From contig NZ_WSRO01000001.1 in NCBI RefSeq assembly GCF_009769735.1, forward strand, positions 538,339 through 602,338: a stretch of 64,000 nucleotides of DNA. Reading direction: 5' to 3'. The position numbers were made by a program, and so were the translations under genes. Numbering within the stretch: position 1 is the stretch's first letter; each line of letters begins with the position of its first letter. This document shows positions 10,036-18,341 of this stretch, one piece after another. The DNA is from Streptomyces sp. BA2. GTDB lineage: Bacteria; Actinomycetota; Actinomycetes; Streptomycetales; Streptomycetaceae. The notes under the pieces were generated by a model. That model ran no database searches. It was not told where the DNA came from and was given only the letters and a program-made list of their open reading frames with translations.

Positions 10036-11294
10036 GCACCGAGACCCTGGACATGCCCTCCACCGGTACCGCGCCGGCGACGGCCTCACCGGTCGTCACC
10101 GGCATCGGCGTCACCGCGCCGAACGGCCTGGGCACCGAGGCCTGGTGGGCAGCCGTGCTGCGCGGTGAGAGCGGCATCCGCCCGCTGACGCGCTTCGACG
10201 CCGATCCGTATCCGGCCCGACTCGCCGGAGAAGTACCGGACTTCGACGCCGCACAACACCTGCCGGGCCGACTGCTGCCGCAGACCGACCCCATGACACG
10301 GCTCGCACTGGTCGCCGCCGACGAGGCCCTCGTCAATGCCGGAGTGGACACCGACCGGCTCCCCGACTACGCCGCGGGCGTCGTCACCGCCAGTTCCGCG
10401 GGCGGCTTCGAGTTCGGCCAACGGGAACTCCAGGCGCTGTGGAGCCAGGGCGGCCAGTACGTCAGCGCCTACCAGTCCTTCGCCTGGTTCTACGCCGTCA
10501 ACACCGGCCAGATCTCCATCAGGAACGGGCTGCGGGGGCCGAGCGGAGTGCTCGTCACCGACCAGGCAGGCGGACTCGATGCCGTCGCCCAGGCCCGACG
10601 GCAGCTGCGCAAGGGCGTGAAGCTCCTGGTCACCGGTGGCGTCGACTCCTCGATCTGCCCCTGGGGCTGGGCCGCGCACCTGGCCGGCGGGGAACTGAGC
10701 ACCAGTGCGGACCCGGCCCGCGCCTACCTTCCGTTCTCCGCCGACGCCGACGGCCATGTCGTCGGCGAGGGCGGCGCCCTGCTCGTCCTGGAGGACGCGG
10801 CGTGGGCCGCCGAACGCGGCGCCCGCAGCTACGGCTCAGTCGCCGGATACGCGGCCACCTTCGACGCGGCCCCCGGCGGCGCGGGCGGCGCACGACTGGG
10901 TGCGGCCGCCGAACTCGCCCTGCGGGACGCCGGGGTGAGCCCCGCGGACGTCGACGTCGTCTTCGCCGACGCCGCCGGGCGGCGCGGCGCGGACCGCGAG
11001 GAGGCCGAGGCCCTCACCGGCCTGTTCGGCGAGCGAGGCGTTCCCGTCACCGCACCCAAGACCATGACGGGCCGCCTCGCCGCGGGCGCCGCGTCGCTCG
11101 ACCTGGCCGCGGCGCTGCTCGCCCTGCGCGACCAGGTGATCCCACCCACCATCAACGTCCAGGACACGGCCGCTGACTGCCCGATCGACCTGGTGACCCG
11201 CACCCGCCCCGCACCGGGGCTGCGCACCGCCCTGGTCCTCGCCCGGGGCCGTGGCGGATTCAACTCGGCCATGGTGGTCCGTGCGTCGCCGTGA
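10032..11294 (+). CDS. Chain-length factor (KS-beta), set 1
   Basis: The partner of KS-alpha 1, with 420 residues. The ketosynthase cysteine is replaced by glutamine in DQAGGLDA, the hallmark of CLFs, which prime by malonyl decarboxylation and set chain length. Around the residues known in actinorhodin CLF to gate the tunnel (F109, T112, F116) this protein reads [10 protein letters not shown], that is F, G and L. The smaller residues argue for a chain longer than an octaketide, probably decaketide-like; this rests on alignment by eye. About 15 residues rich in Thr, Ala and Pro precede the fold. Confidence 0.95.
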   Translation: MSTETLDMPSTGTAPATASPVVTGIGVTAPNGLGTEAWWAAVLRGESGIRPLTRFDADPYPARLAGEVPDFDAAQHLPGRLLPQTDPMTRLALVAADEALVNAGVDTDRLPDYAAGVVTASSAGGFEFGQRELQALWSQGGQYVSAYQSFAWFYAVNTGQISIRNGLRGPSGVLVTDQAGGLDAVAQARRQLRKGVKLLVTGGVDSSICPWGWAAHLAGGELSTSADPARAYLPFSADADGHVVGEGGALLVLEDAAWAAERGARSYGSVAGYAATFDAAPGGAGGARLGAAAELALRDAGVSPADVDVVFADAAGRRGADREEAEALTGLFGERGVPVTAPKTMTGRLAAGAASLDLAAALLALRDQVIPPTINVQDTAADCPIDLVTRTRPAPGLRTALVLARGRGGFNSAMVVRASP

Positions 11295-11415
11295 CCCTCA
11301 CCAAGGAGCGGGGCAAAGACCCCTCGCATTCCCCGCGCGTGGCCGCGCGTCCGCGCCCGCCACGGTTCGTGAACCAGGGGAGCCACATCGCAGTATTGAG
11401 AGCCAGGGAGGACCG

Positions 11416-11916
11416 TTGTCCGTCATCGACCCCTCGGAGTTCGCACGCGCCATGGCGCATGTCCCCACTCCGGTCACCGTGGTGACCACCTTGGACAGGA
11501 CCGGGCGTCGCTGGGGATTCACGGCGAGCTCGTTCAGCTCGCTGTCCCTCGACCCGCCACTCGTCCTCGTCTGCCCCGCCAGAACGGCCTCCTGCCACGG
11601 CGCGTTCGTCGCGGCGGACCGGTTCCTGGTCAACGTCCTGTCCGTGGACCAGTCCGCCGTCGCCCGGCACTTCGCCCGCTCGGGCCACGACAAGTTCGCC
11701 GACGGCGACATGGAACCCTGCGAATACGGCCTGCCCGGACTGAGCACCGCCGCGGCCCGCGTCGCCTGCACCCTGCACGAGGTCCTGGACGGCGGTGATC
11801 ACAGCATCCTGGTCGGCCGGGTCGACGCGGTGTTCATCGGCGGTTCGGAGCCGCTCGTCTACTACAACCGTGACTTCACCCGGCCCGAGAACCTCGCCCT
11901 CACCGCGGCCGGTTGA
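11416..11916 (+). CDS. NAD(P)H:flavin reductase, ActVB/HpaC-like
   Basis: This small flavin reductase of 166 residues would supply reduced FMN or FAD to a partner monooxygenase. FTASSFSSLSLDPPLVLVC is the FMN-binding core, and SVIDPSEFARAMAHVPTPVTVVTT matches the usual N-terminus of the family. This supports the TTG start at 11416, with GGGAGG a few bases upstream, although spacing is short; the ATG at 11452 would cut the conserved N-terminus. It sits between CLF 1 and the cyclase. No two-component flavin monooxygenase is visible in the window, so its partner is probably outside. Confidence 0.88.
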   Translation: MSVIDPSEFARAMAHVPTPVTVVTTLDRTGRRWGFTASSFSSLSLDPPLVLVCPARTASCHGAFVAADRFLVNVLSVDQSAVARHFARSGHDKFADGDMEPCEYGLPGLSTAAARVACTLHEVLDGGDHSILVGRVDAVFIGGSEPLVYYNRDFTRPENLALTAAG

Positions 11917-11959
11917 CCGCGGTCGACGTGCCGGGAAGCCCTGCAGCCTGGAGACAGCA

Positions 11960-12877
11960 GTGATCCACGAGCCCCGCCTCGCCGCGCATCTGCACGAGGT
12001 CGCCGAGCATGTGTACGCGTACGTCCAGCCGGACGGCGGCTGGTGCCTGAACAACGCCGGTCTGATCACGGCCGGCGGCCGAGCGGCACTCATCGACACC
12101 GCCGCGACCCTGGACCGCGCGCTTGCCCTCAGGGACGCGGTCGCCAAGGTCTCGCCACGGGGCCCGGGTTACGTCGTCAACACACATCCGCACGGTGACC
12201 ACACCTTCGGCAACAGTGTCTTCGCCGACGACGCGGTGATCATCGCGCACGAGGGCACCAGGGCCGAGATGGAGCTCGCCGGTCTCCATCTGACCGGCCT
12301 GTGGCCCGACGTCCGCTGGGGCGACATCACGGTGGAACTCCCGAGCCTCACCTTCCGGGAACCCCTCACGCTGCATCTGGGCGATGTCCGCGCCGAACTC
12401 ATGCATCTGGGGACCGCCCACACCACCAACGACACCGTCGTGTGGCTGCCCGAGCAGCGGGTCCTGTTCACCGGGGACGTCGTGATGTCCGGCGCCACCC
12501 CGTTCTGTCTCACCGGATCGGTCGCCGGTTCGCTCGCCGTGATCGGGAAACTGCGCGCCCTCGCGCCGGGCACCGTCGTCGCCGGGCACGGCCCGGTCGG
12601 CGGGCCCGAGCTCCTGGACGCCACCGAGAACTATCTGCGCTACGTCCAACGCCTGGCATCCGACGGCATCGCCGCGGGGCTCACTCCGCTGCAGGCGGCG
12701 CACGAGGCGGACCTGGGCGAGTTCGCGGCGCTCCTGGACAGTGAACGCCTCGTGCCCAACCTGCACCGCGCCTACGCCGAAGCGGCCGGCGCGCTGCCGG
12801 GGCACCAGCTGGACATCGGTGAACTCTTCTCCGAGATGATCACCTTCCACGGCGGGCTGCCGGTCTGCTGCGCCTGA
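11960..12877 (+). CDS. Metallo-beta-lactamase-fold polyketide cyclase, ActIV-like
   Basis: This protein has 305 residues. It carries the metal site NTHPHGDHTFGN (His76, His78, Asp80, His81), a second His in MHLGTAHTTND and the GDVV/GHGPV motifs of the metallo-hydrolase fold. The N-terminal context VYAYVQPDGGWCLNNAGLI recalls ActIV, the second-ring cyclase and thiohydrolase of actinorhodin. Next to the KS/CLF genes, a bicyclase role that closes the second ring and releases the product from the ACP is the best reading. GGAG six bases upstream supports the GTG start. A strong hairpin follows, closing the first KS operon. Confidence 0.85.
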   Translation: MIHEPRLAAHLHEVAEHVYAYVQPDGGWCLNNAGLITAGGRAALIDTAATLDRALALRDAVAKVSPRGPGYVVNTHPHGDHTFGNSVFADDAVIIAHEGTRAEMELAGLHLTGLWPDVRWGDITVELPSLTFREPLTLHLGDVRAELMHLGTAHTTNDTVVWLPEQRVLFTGDVVMSGATPFCLTGSVAGSLAVIGKLRALAPGTVVAGHGPVGGPELLDATENYLRYVQRLASDGIAAGLTPLQAAHEADLGEFAALLDSERLVPNLHRAYAEAAGALPGHQLDIGELFSEMITFHGGLPVCCA

Positions 12878-12892
12878 CACGCCACCACCTGA

Positions 12893-12920
12893 GTCCCCCG
12901 GCCCGACAGGGCCGGGGGAC
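12893..12920. terminator. Terminator between the two KS/CLF sets
   Basis: Perfect 12-bp arms GTCCCCCGGCCC and GGGCCGGGGGAC enclose a GACA tetraloop, followed by CTTTCGTGTT. It separates KS/CLF set 1 from set 2 into different transcription units. The remaining 227 bases up to 13147 should hold the promoter of set 2. Confidence 0.9.
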
Positions 12921-13147
12921 CTTTCGTGTTCGAGCGGCACCGGAACGGTCGTATCAGCCGTCCTTGCACTTCTCTGTAGTTTCTCTCACCTGCCGTGATG
13001 CCTCGTGCGAAGGCCTGAAGAAACATCACCCGGACCTGACCGGCGGTGCCTTGAAGCACATGCGCCGGGCGAACAAGCTCGTAGTCAACATCCGCCGCTC
13101 TGTCCTGAGCCGCCGTGTGAAACCCCCGACACGAGGAGAGGCCACCA

Positions 13148-14416
13148 GTGAACCGACGGGTAGTGATCACGGGCGTGGGCGTGCTCGCGCCGGGCGGCAC
13201 CGGCATCGAAGGTTTCTGGGACCTGCTGAGCTCCGGCCGCACCGCGACCCGGGGCATCACCCTCTTCGATCCGAGCCCCTTCCGCTCCCGGGTGGCGGCC
13301 GAGATCGACTTCGACCCGGCGCGACACGGGCTGACCCCGCAGGAGATACGACGCATGGACCGCGCCGCCCAGTTCGCCGTGGTCAGCACCCGCGAGGCCC
13401 TCGCCGACAGTGGGCTCGAAGGCGCCGGGTCCGCACCGCACCGCACCGGCGTCAGCATCGGCAGCGGAGTCGGCGCGGCGGGGGGACTCGACGCCGAGTA
13501 CCGCGTGGTCAGCGACGACGGACGACTCGACCTCGTCGATGTCCGCTACGCCTCGGGGCACCTGTACCGGCACGCCGTGCCGAGCTCGTTCGCGGCCGAG
13601 GTGGCCTGGACCGCCGGCGCCGAGGGACCCGCCACCGTCGTGTCCACCGGCTGCACATCGGGACTCGACGCCGTCGCCCACGCGGCCGATCTCATCAGGG
13701 AAGGCTCGGCGGACGTGATGATCACCGGTGCGACGGACGCGCCGATCACGCCGATCACGCTGGCCTCCTTCGACGCGATCAAGGCCACAAGCACCCACAA
13801 CGACGAGCCGCAGGCCGCTTCCCGCCCCTTCGACGCCGACCGCGACGGTTTCGTGCTCGGTGAGGGGGCCGCGGTCTTCGTCCTGGAGGAGCTGACCGCG
13901 GCGCGCGCCAGAGGCGCCCGGATCTACGCCGAGATCGCCGGCTACGCCACGCGCAGCAACGGCTTCCACATGACCGGACTGCGCCCCGACGGACGGGAGC
14001 TGGCCGAGGCCATCACCGTCGCGCTCGACGAGGCGCGGACCAACCCCGAGGACATCGACTACGTCAACGCCCACGGCTCGGGCACGAAGCAGAACGACCG
14101 CCACGAGACCGCGGCGTTCAAACGCGGGCTCGGCGCACACGCCCACCGCACACCGGTGAGCTCCATCAAATCCATGGTGGGCCACTCGCTGGGCTCGGTC
14201 GGCTCCCTGGAGATCGCCGCGTCGGTACTGGCGATGCGCCACCACGTGGTGCCGCCGACCGCGAACCTCCATACCGCCGACCCACAGTGCGACCTCGACT
14301 ACGTCCCCCTGACCGCGCGTGAGCACCGCACCGACACCGTGCTCACCGTCGCCAGCGGATTCGGCGGATTCCAGAGCGCGATGGTGCTGGCCCGGCCGGA
14401 CAGGAGCGCGGCATGA
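13148..14416 (+). CDS. Type II ketosynthase alpha subunit, set 2
   Basis: A second complete KS-alpha of 422 residues, intact by all visible criteria: Cys169 in STGCTSGLD, then [11 protein letters not shown] and SMVGHSLG. GAGGAGAG lies nine bases before the GTG start. It is clearly a paralogue of the set 1 protein (same length, same spacing, long identical stretches) but differs throughout, so it is not a recent duplicate. It starts a new transcription unit that runs on through CLF 2, the carrier proteins, the PPTase and the sugar genes. It may make a second chain, replace set 1 under other conditions, or pair in trans with CLF 1; the sequence cannot decide. Confidence 0.95.
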   Translation: MNRRVVITGVGVLAPGGTGIEGFWDLLSSGRTATRGITLFDPSPFRSRVAAEIDFDPARHGLTPQEIRRMDRAAQFAVVSTREALADSGLEGAGSAPHRTGVSIGSGVGAAGGLDAEYRVVSDDGRLDLVDVRYASGHLYRHAVPSSFAAEVAWTAGAEGPATVVSTGCTSGLDAVAHAADLIREGSADVMITGATDAPITPITLASFDAIKATSTHNDEPQAASRPFDADRDGFVLGEGAAVFVLEELTAARARGARIYAEIAGYATRSNGFHMTGLRPDGRELAEAITVALDEARTNPEDIDYVNAHGSGTKQNDRHETAAFKRGLGAHAHRTPVSSIKSMVGHSLGSVGSLEIAASVLAMRHHVVPPTANLHTADPQCDLDYVPLTAREHRTDTVLTVASGFGGFQSAMVLARPDRSAA

Positions 14417-15630
14417 AGATCCGGACCCTGGTCACCGGCATCGGCGTCGCCACCCCCCACGGAATGGGTGTGGCGGACTACTGGGCCGCCACACGTGTGG
14501 GCAAGAACGCCATCGGCCGGATCACCCGCTTCGATCCCTCGCCCTACCCGGCCCAACTCGCCGGTGAGATACCCGACTTCACCCCGCAGGACCATCTGCC
14601 CGGCCGGCTCGTCCGGCAGACCGACCGGTCGACCCAGCTCGCCCTGACGGCTGCCTCCCACGCCTTCCAGGACGCAGGCGTGGACCCCGGCGCGCTTCCC
14701 GAGTACGACGTCGGCGTCGTCACCGCCGCGGGATTCGGCGGCGTCGAGTTCGGCCAGCAGGAGCTCAGGAAACTGTGGTCCCAGGGCAACAGATACGTCA
14801 GCGCGTACCAGTCCTTCGCCTCGTTCCACGCCGCCAACAGCGGGCAGATATCGGTCCACAACGAACTGCGCGGTCACGCCGGAGTGCTCGTCGGCGACCA
14901 GGCGGGCGGCCTCGACGCCCTCGCCCAGGCCCGCCGCCACATCCGCCGCGGCAGCAAGCTGATGGTCAGCGGCGGCATCGACGCGTCCCTGTGCCCCTGG
15001 GGGTGGGTCACCCACCTGGCAGGCGGCCACGTCTGCGGCAGCGACCGCCCGGAGCGCGCCTACCTGCCCTTCGACCGTGCCGCCGACGGCCACGTCCCGG
15101 GCGAGGGCGGAGCGCTGCTGATCCTGGAGGCCGAGCGGAACTCGATCGAGCGTGGCGCCGGCAACGTCTACTGCGAGATCGCGGGCCACGCATCGACCTT
15201 CGACCCCCGGCCCGGCAGCGGGCGGGCACCCGGCCTGCGCCGGGCCATCGACCTCGCGCTCACCGACGCCGCCCTGCCCGCCTCGGAGATCGATGTCGTC
15301 TTCGCCGACGCCGCGGGCACCCTGCGACTCGACCGCGAGGAGGCCGACGCGCTGACCGCGGTGTTCGGCGTGTTCGGCGTCCCGGTGACCGCGCCGAAGA
15401 CCACCATCGGCCGGCTCTGCGCAGGGGCCGCGCCCCTCGACGTGGTCTGCGCCGCCCTGACCATCCGGGAGGGCCTGATCCCTCCGACCGCCCACGTGGA
15501 GCCATCGCCCGAATACGACATCGACCTGGTCACCACTCACCCGCGCACCGCCTCGGTGCGCACGGCGCTCGTCCTCGCCCGCGGGCACGGCGGATTCAAC
15601 TCCGCGATGGTCCTGCGAGCCGTCGACTGA
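14413..15630 (+). CDS. Chain-length factor (KS-beta), set 2
   Basis: The partner of KS-alpha 2, with 405 residues. The Gln that replaces the active-site Cys is in [11 protein letters not shown]. The gate segment reads GGVEFGQQEL, that is V, G and L at the positions of F109, T112 and F116 of actinorhodin CLF. The first gate residue is thus smaller than in CLF 1 as well, so the tunnel could be wider and the product chain longer; this is inference by eye alignment. It lacks the N-terminal extension of CLF 1. The start overlaps the KS-alpha 2 stop (ATGA). Confidence 0.95.
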   Translation: MKIRTLVTGIGVATPHGMGVADYWAATRVGKNAIGRITRFDPSPYPAQLAGEIPDFTPQDHLPGRLVRQTDRSTQLALTAASHAFQDAGVDPGALPEYDVGVVTAAGFGGVEFGQQELRKLWSQGNRYVSAYQSFASFHAANSGQISVHNELRGHAGVLVGDQAGGLDALAQARRHIRRGSKLMVSGGIDASLCPWGWVTHLAGGHVCGSDRPERAYLPFDRAADGHVPGEGGALLILEAERNSIERGAGNVYCEIAGHASTFDPRPGSGRAPGLRRAIDLALTDAALPASEIDVVFADAAGTLRLDREEADALTAVFGVFGVPVTAPKTTIGRLCAGAAPLDVVCAALTIREGLIPPTAHVEPSPEYDIDLVTTHPRTASVRTALVLARGHGGFNSAMVLRAVD

Positions 15631-15737
15631 GCCACCTGCCGGCGTCCGCTGCCGTCTTCCCCCGGCCGGCAGCGGACGCCCCCCACGCGCCCCGTGTCCG
15701 CGTACCCCGGATGCGGCAGACCGATGAAGGGACCCAC

Positions 15738-16007
15738 ATGTCAGAGCAGGAATTCACCCTCCAGGACCTCACCCGCATCCTTCTGGACGGGGCGGGAGCC
15801 GACGAGAGCGTGGATCTCGACGGCAACATCCTGGACACCGACTTCGAGGTGCTGGGCTACGAATCCCTCGCGCTCCTCGAGACCGGCGGCCGCATCGAAC
15901 GCGAATTCGGCATCGAGCTCGATGACGAGGTGTTCACGGACAACACCACCCCTCGCGCACTCGTTGCCGCGGTCAACGCCCAGCTGGCCCGCCTGGCCAG
16001 CGCCTAG
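15738..16007 (+). CDS. Aromatic polyketide acyl carrier protein
   Basis: This ACP of 89 residues has the size and sequence style of type II polyketide ACPs and would carry the growing chain for the KS/CLF pairs. The phosphopantetheine Ser is Ser43 in LGYESLALLE. Related aromatic ACPs usually read DSL here; this one has ESL, a conservative but uncommon change at a residue that contacts the PPTase. It begins MSEQEFTLQDL at an ATG preceded by GAAGGG. It lies 107 bases after CLF 2 and is followed by a strong hairpin. Confidence 0.92.
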   Translation: MSEQEFTLQDLTRILLDGAGADESVDLDGNILDTDFEVLGYESLALLETGGRIEREFGIELDDEVFTDNTTPRALVAAVNAQLARLASA

Positions 16008-16015
16008 CTCCTCCC

Positions 16016-16051
16016 GACGGCCGCCGCGCCCCCTGCGGCGCGCCGGCCGTC
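16016..16051. terminator. Hairpin between the two carrier-protein genes
   Basis: Arms of 15 bases (16016-16030 and 16037-16051) pair at 14 positions around a 6-base loop. It starts nine bases after the ACP stop and is likely a terminator or attenuator. It could keep ACP mRNA more abundant than the downstream PPTase and sugar genes. Confidence 0.7.
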
Positions 16052-16087
16052 ACCGCCCCTGGACCCTCCTCGATCTGGGAAGCCCTG

Positions 16088-16462
16088 ATGACAGCCCAAC
16101 GGACGCCGGACACCGAAAGCCCGCGCACGCTCGTGACCGTCCCCGACCGCGCCGCACTGGCCACGCTCGGATACGACGAGCGCCGCCGGGCCCTGGACAC
16201 GTACGTACGCCAGGAGTTGGGGCGGTTGCTGGGCATCGACCCGCACCAGGTCGACACGCAGGCCAAGACCATGAACAGCCTCGGTGTCGGCTCCATCGCC
16301 GGCATGGAACTCCAATACCGGATCGAGAGCGCACTGCACGTCCAGCTGAACCTGCAACGGGTGCTGCTCGCCAACAGCGCCGCTGAACTGATCGACTGCC
16401 TCACGCGCCAGCTCGGTCCGGATACGGTGAACTCTCCGTGTGGGTTCGGCGAGTCGGTATGA
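16088..16462 (+). CDS. Second, non-aromatic-type carrier protein
   Basis: A free-standing carrier protein of 124 residues, longer than the ACP upstream and of a different lineage. After a 35-residue lead, the carrier fold covers about 36-110, with the modified Ser at Ser69 in LGVGSIAGMELQYRIE. The residue before Ser is Gly, not Asp, and MELQYRIESAL resembles modular PKS or NRPS carriers. It may load a starter or an amino-acyl unit rather than carry the aromatic chain. Its stop overlaps the PPTase start (ATGA), so the two are coupled; the PPTase may serve it specifically. Confidence 0.85.
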   Translation: MTAQRTPDTESPRTLVTVPDRAALATLGYDERRRALDTYVRQELGRLLGIDPHQVDTQAKTMNSLGVGSIAGMELQYRIESALHVQLNLQRVLLANSAAELIDCLTRQLGPDTVNSPCGFGESV

Positions 16463-17334
16463 ATCGGCGCGAACTGCCGGCCCGGACGGGACCGCCCGGG
16501 CCCGGCCTCTCCGGATTCACCGTGTCGCCGGACCGGGTCGACCTGTGGCTGGTGGCCACGCCGGACGGTCCGGGCGCCGAACTGCTCGACGGTTCCGAGC
16601 TCGACGAGCACGAGCGCGAACGCGCCACCGCGTTCGTCAGGCCCCCCGACGCCCTCCTGTACACGACCGCTCACGTCGCCCTGCGCCGTCTGCTCAGCCG
16701 GTACACCGGCATTCCCGCCCGGGACATCCGGTTTAGGCGCGAACCGTGCCCCGGCTGCGGTGAGCCCCACGGCCGCCCCAGCCTGTCGGCCCTGCCCCCG
16801 GCCCTGCACTTCTCCCTGTCGCACAGCGGTGAGGTGGCCCTGGTCGGGATCGCGGCCGTACCGCTGGGTGTCGACGTGGAACAGCTCCCCGGGGCGGAGA
16901 CCGTCGAGGTGTGCTCACGCGCCCTGCACCAGGACGAGCAGCGGGAACTGGCGGCGAGCGAGGAAGGCCCGGCACGCAGCGTCGTGTTCGGCCGCATCTG
17001 GACCCGCAAGGAGGCCTACCTCAAAGGGCTGGGAACCGGTCTGAGCCGCTCCCCGGGAGCCGACTACCTCGGCGCCGACACCGACCGCCACCCGCAGGGC
17101 TGGTCCGTGATCGACATCCCCTGCGGGCCGGGGCACGCCGCCGCGGCCGCGGTGTGGGGCCCCGCCCCCGCCACGATCGACGTCCACCGGTTCCCCGAGG
17201 CATGGCTGCGCCCGCCCGACAGCGGCCGACCCCGGCCGGACACCCCGCCGAACCACCACGAGGAGATCTCCATGCAGGATCTGCTGTTGTCACACGGGGC
17301 CCCGGCCCGGACAAGGCCCCGGGGGACGCGATGA
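16459..17334 (+). CDS. Sfp-type 4'-phosphopantetheinyl transferase
   Basis: The enzyme moves phosphopantetheine from CoA to the conserved Ser of carrier proteins. The Mg/CoA motif GVDVEQL and the WTRKEAYLKGLGTGL motif are both present, with FSLSHSGEVALVG before them, typical of Sfp-type enzymes. The 291-residue product has about 60 C-terminal residues rich in Pro and Arg beyond the fold. It overlaps the second carrier gene upstream and the dehydratase gene downstream by ATGA. A dedicated PPTase inside the cluster suggests that a host enzyme does not modify one of the two unusual carriers well. Confidence 0.93.
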   Translation: MNRRELPARTGPPGPGLSGFTVSPDRVDLWLVATPDGPGAELLDGSELDEHERERATAFVRPPDALLYTTAHVALRRLLSRYTGIPARDIRFRREPCPGCGEPHGRPSLSALPPALHFSLSHSGEVALVGIAAVPLGVDVEQLPGAETVEVCSRALHQDEQRELAASEEGPARSVVFGRIWTRKEAYLKGLGTGLSRSPGADYLGADTDRHPQGWSVIDIPCGPGHAAAAAVWGPAPATIDVHRFPEAWLRPPDSGRPRPDTPPNHHEEISMQDLLLSHGAPARTRPRGTR

Positions 17335-18341
17335 GACTGCTGGTCACCGGCGGCGCCGGATTCATCGGCTCCCACTTCGTACGCACCCTGCTCGACGGCG
17401 GTTACGCGGGCCACGAGCACACCGACGTCACCGTCCTCGACAAACTCACCTACGCCGGCAACCGCGACAGCCTCCCGGCGCACCACCCCCGGCTGCACTT
17501 CGTCGTCGGCGACATCTGCGACCGTGCGCTGCTCGACGACGTGCTGCCCGGTCACGACGCCGTGGTCCATTTCGCCGCCGAGTCCCACGTCGACCGGTCG
17601 CTGGACTCCGCGGCCGAGTTCGTCCGGACGAACGTGGGCGGCACCCAGACGCTGCTCGACGCCTGCCTGGCCGCCGGCGTCGAGCGGTTCGTGCACGTCT
17701 CCACCGACGAGGTGTACGGCTCCATCGAGGAAGGCTCCTGGACCGAGGAGTGGCCGCTGCTGCCCAACTCCCCCTACGCGGCCTCGAAGGCGTCCTCCGA
17801 CCTGATGGCGCGGGCCTACTGGCGCACCCACGGGCTCGACCTGTCGATCACCCGCTGCTCGAACAACTACGGCCCCTACCAGCATCCCGAGAAGCTCATC
17901 CCGCTGTTCACGACCAACCTCCTGGAGGGCGTGCCCGTTCCGCTGTACGGCGACGGGAGCAACATCCGCGAGTGGCTGCATGTGGACGACCACTGCCGGG
18001 CGATCGAACTGGTCCTGTCCCGCGGTCGCGCGGGCGAGATCTACAACGTCGGCGGCGGCGACGAGCGGACCAACGCGCACATCACCGAGCGCCTCATCGA
18101 CCTGTGCGGCGCCGGCCGCTCCCTGATCCGCCGCGTCGCCGACCGCAAGGGCCACGACCGGCGCTACTCGCTCGACGAGACCAAGATCCGCGAGGAACTC
18201 GGCTACGCCCCGAGGATCCCCTTCGACCGAGGTCTTGCCGACACCGTCGACTGGTACCGGGCCAATCCGTCCTGGTGGAAGCCCATGAAGCACCCGAGCG
18301 ACGACGGCGGCGCCCAGCGCTGGGAAGGAAGCACCTCATGA
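17331..18341 (+). CDS. rfbB: dTDP-glucose 4,6-dehydratase
   Basis: This enzyme makes dTDP-4-keto-6-deoxyglucose, the entry point to deoxysugars. The 336-residue product has TGGAGFIGSH for NAD, HFAAESHVDRS, the Tyr/Lys pair in SPYAASKASSD, and STDEVYG with the catalytic acid region. YNVGGGDERTN is also typical. It follows the PPTase with an ATGA overlap and precedes the 3-dehydrase in the same way. The partner that makes dTDP-glucose (an RmlA homologue) is not in the window and may come from primary metabolism. Confidence 0.95.
   Translation: MRLLVTGGAGFIGSHFVRTLLDGGYAGHEHTDVTVLDKLTYAGNRDSLPAHHPRLHFVVGDICDRALLDDVLPGHDAVVHFAAESHVDRSLDSAAEFVRTNVGGTQTLLDACLAAGVERFVHVSTDEVYGSIEEGSWTEEWPLLPNSPYAASKASSDLMARAYWRTHGLDLSITRCSNNYGPYQHPEKLIPLFTTNLLEGVPVPLYGDGSNIREWLHVDDHCRAIELVLSRGRAGEIYNVGGGDERTNAHITERLIDLCGAGRSLIRRVADRKGHDRRYSLDETKIREELGYAPRIPFDRGLADTVDWYRANPSWWKPMKHPSDDGGAQRWEGSTS

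Noticed and set aside
11251..11415. Longer flavin reductase starting inside CLF 1
   Set aside because: The added residues are the out-of-frame CLF end and an unconserved gap; the conserved N-terminus starts at the TTG at 11416.
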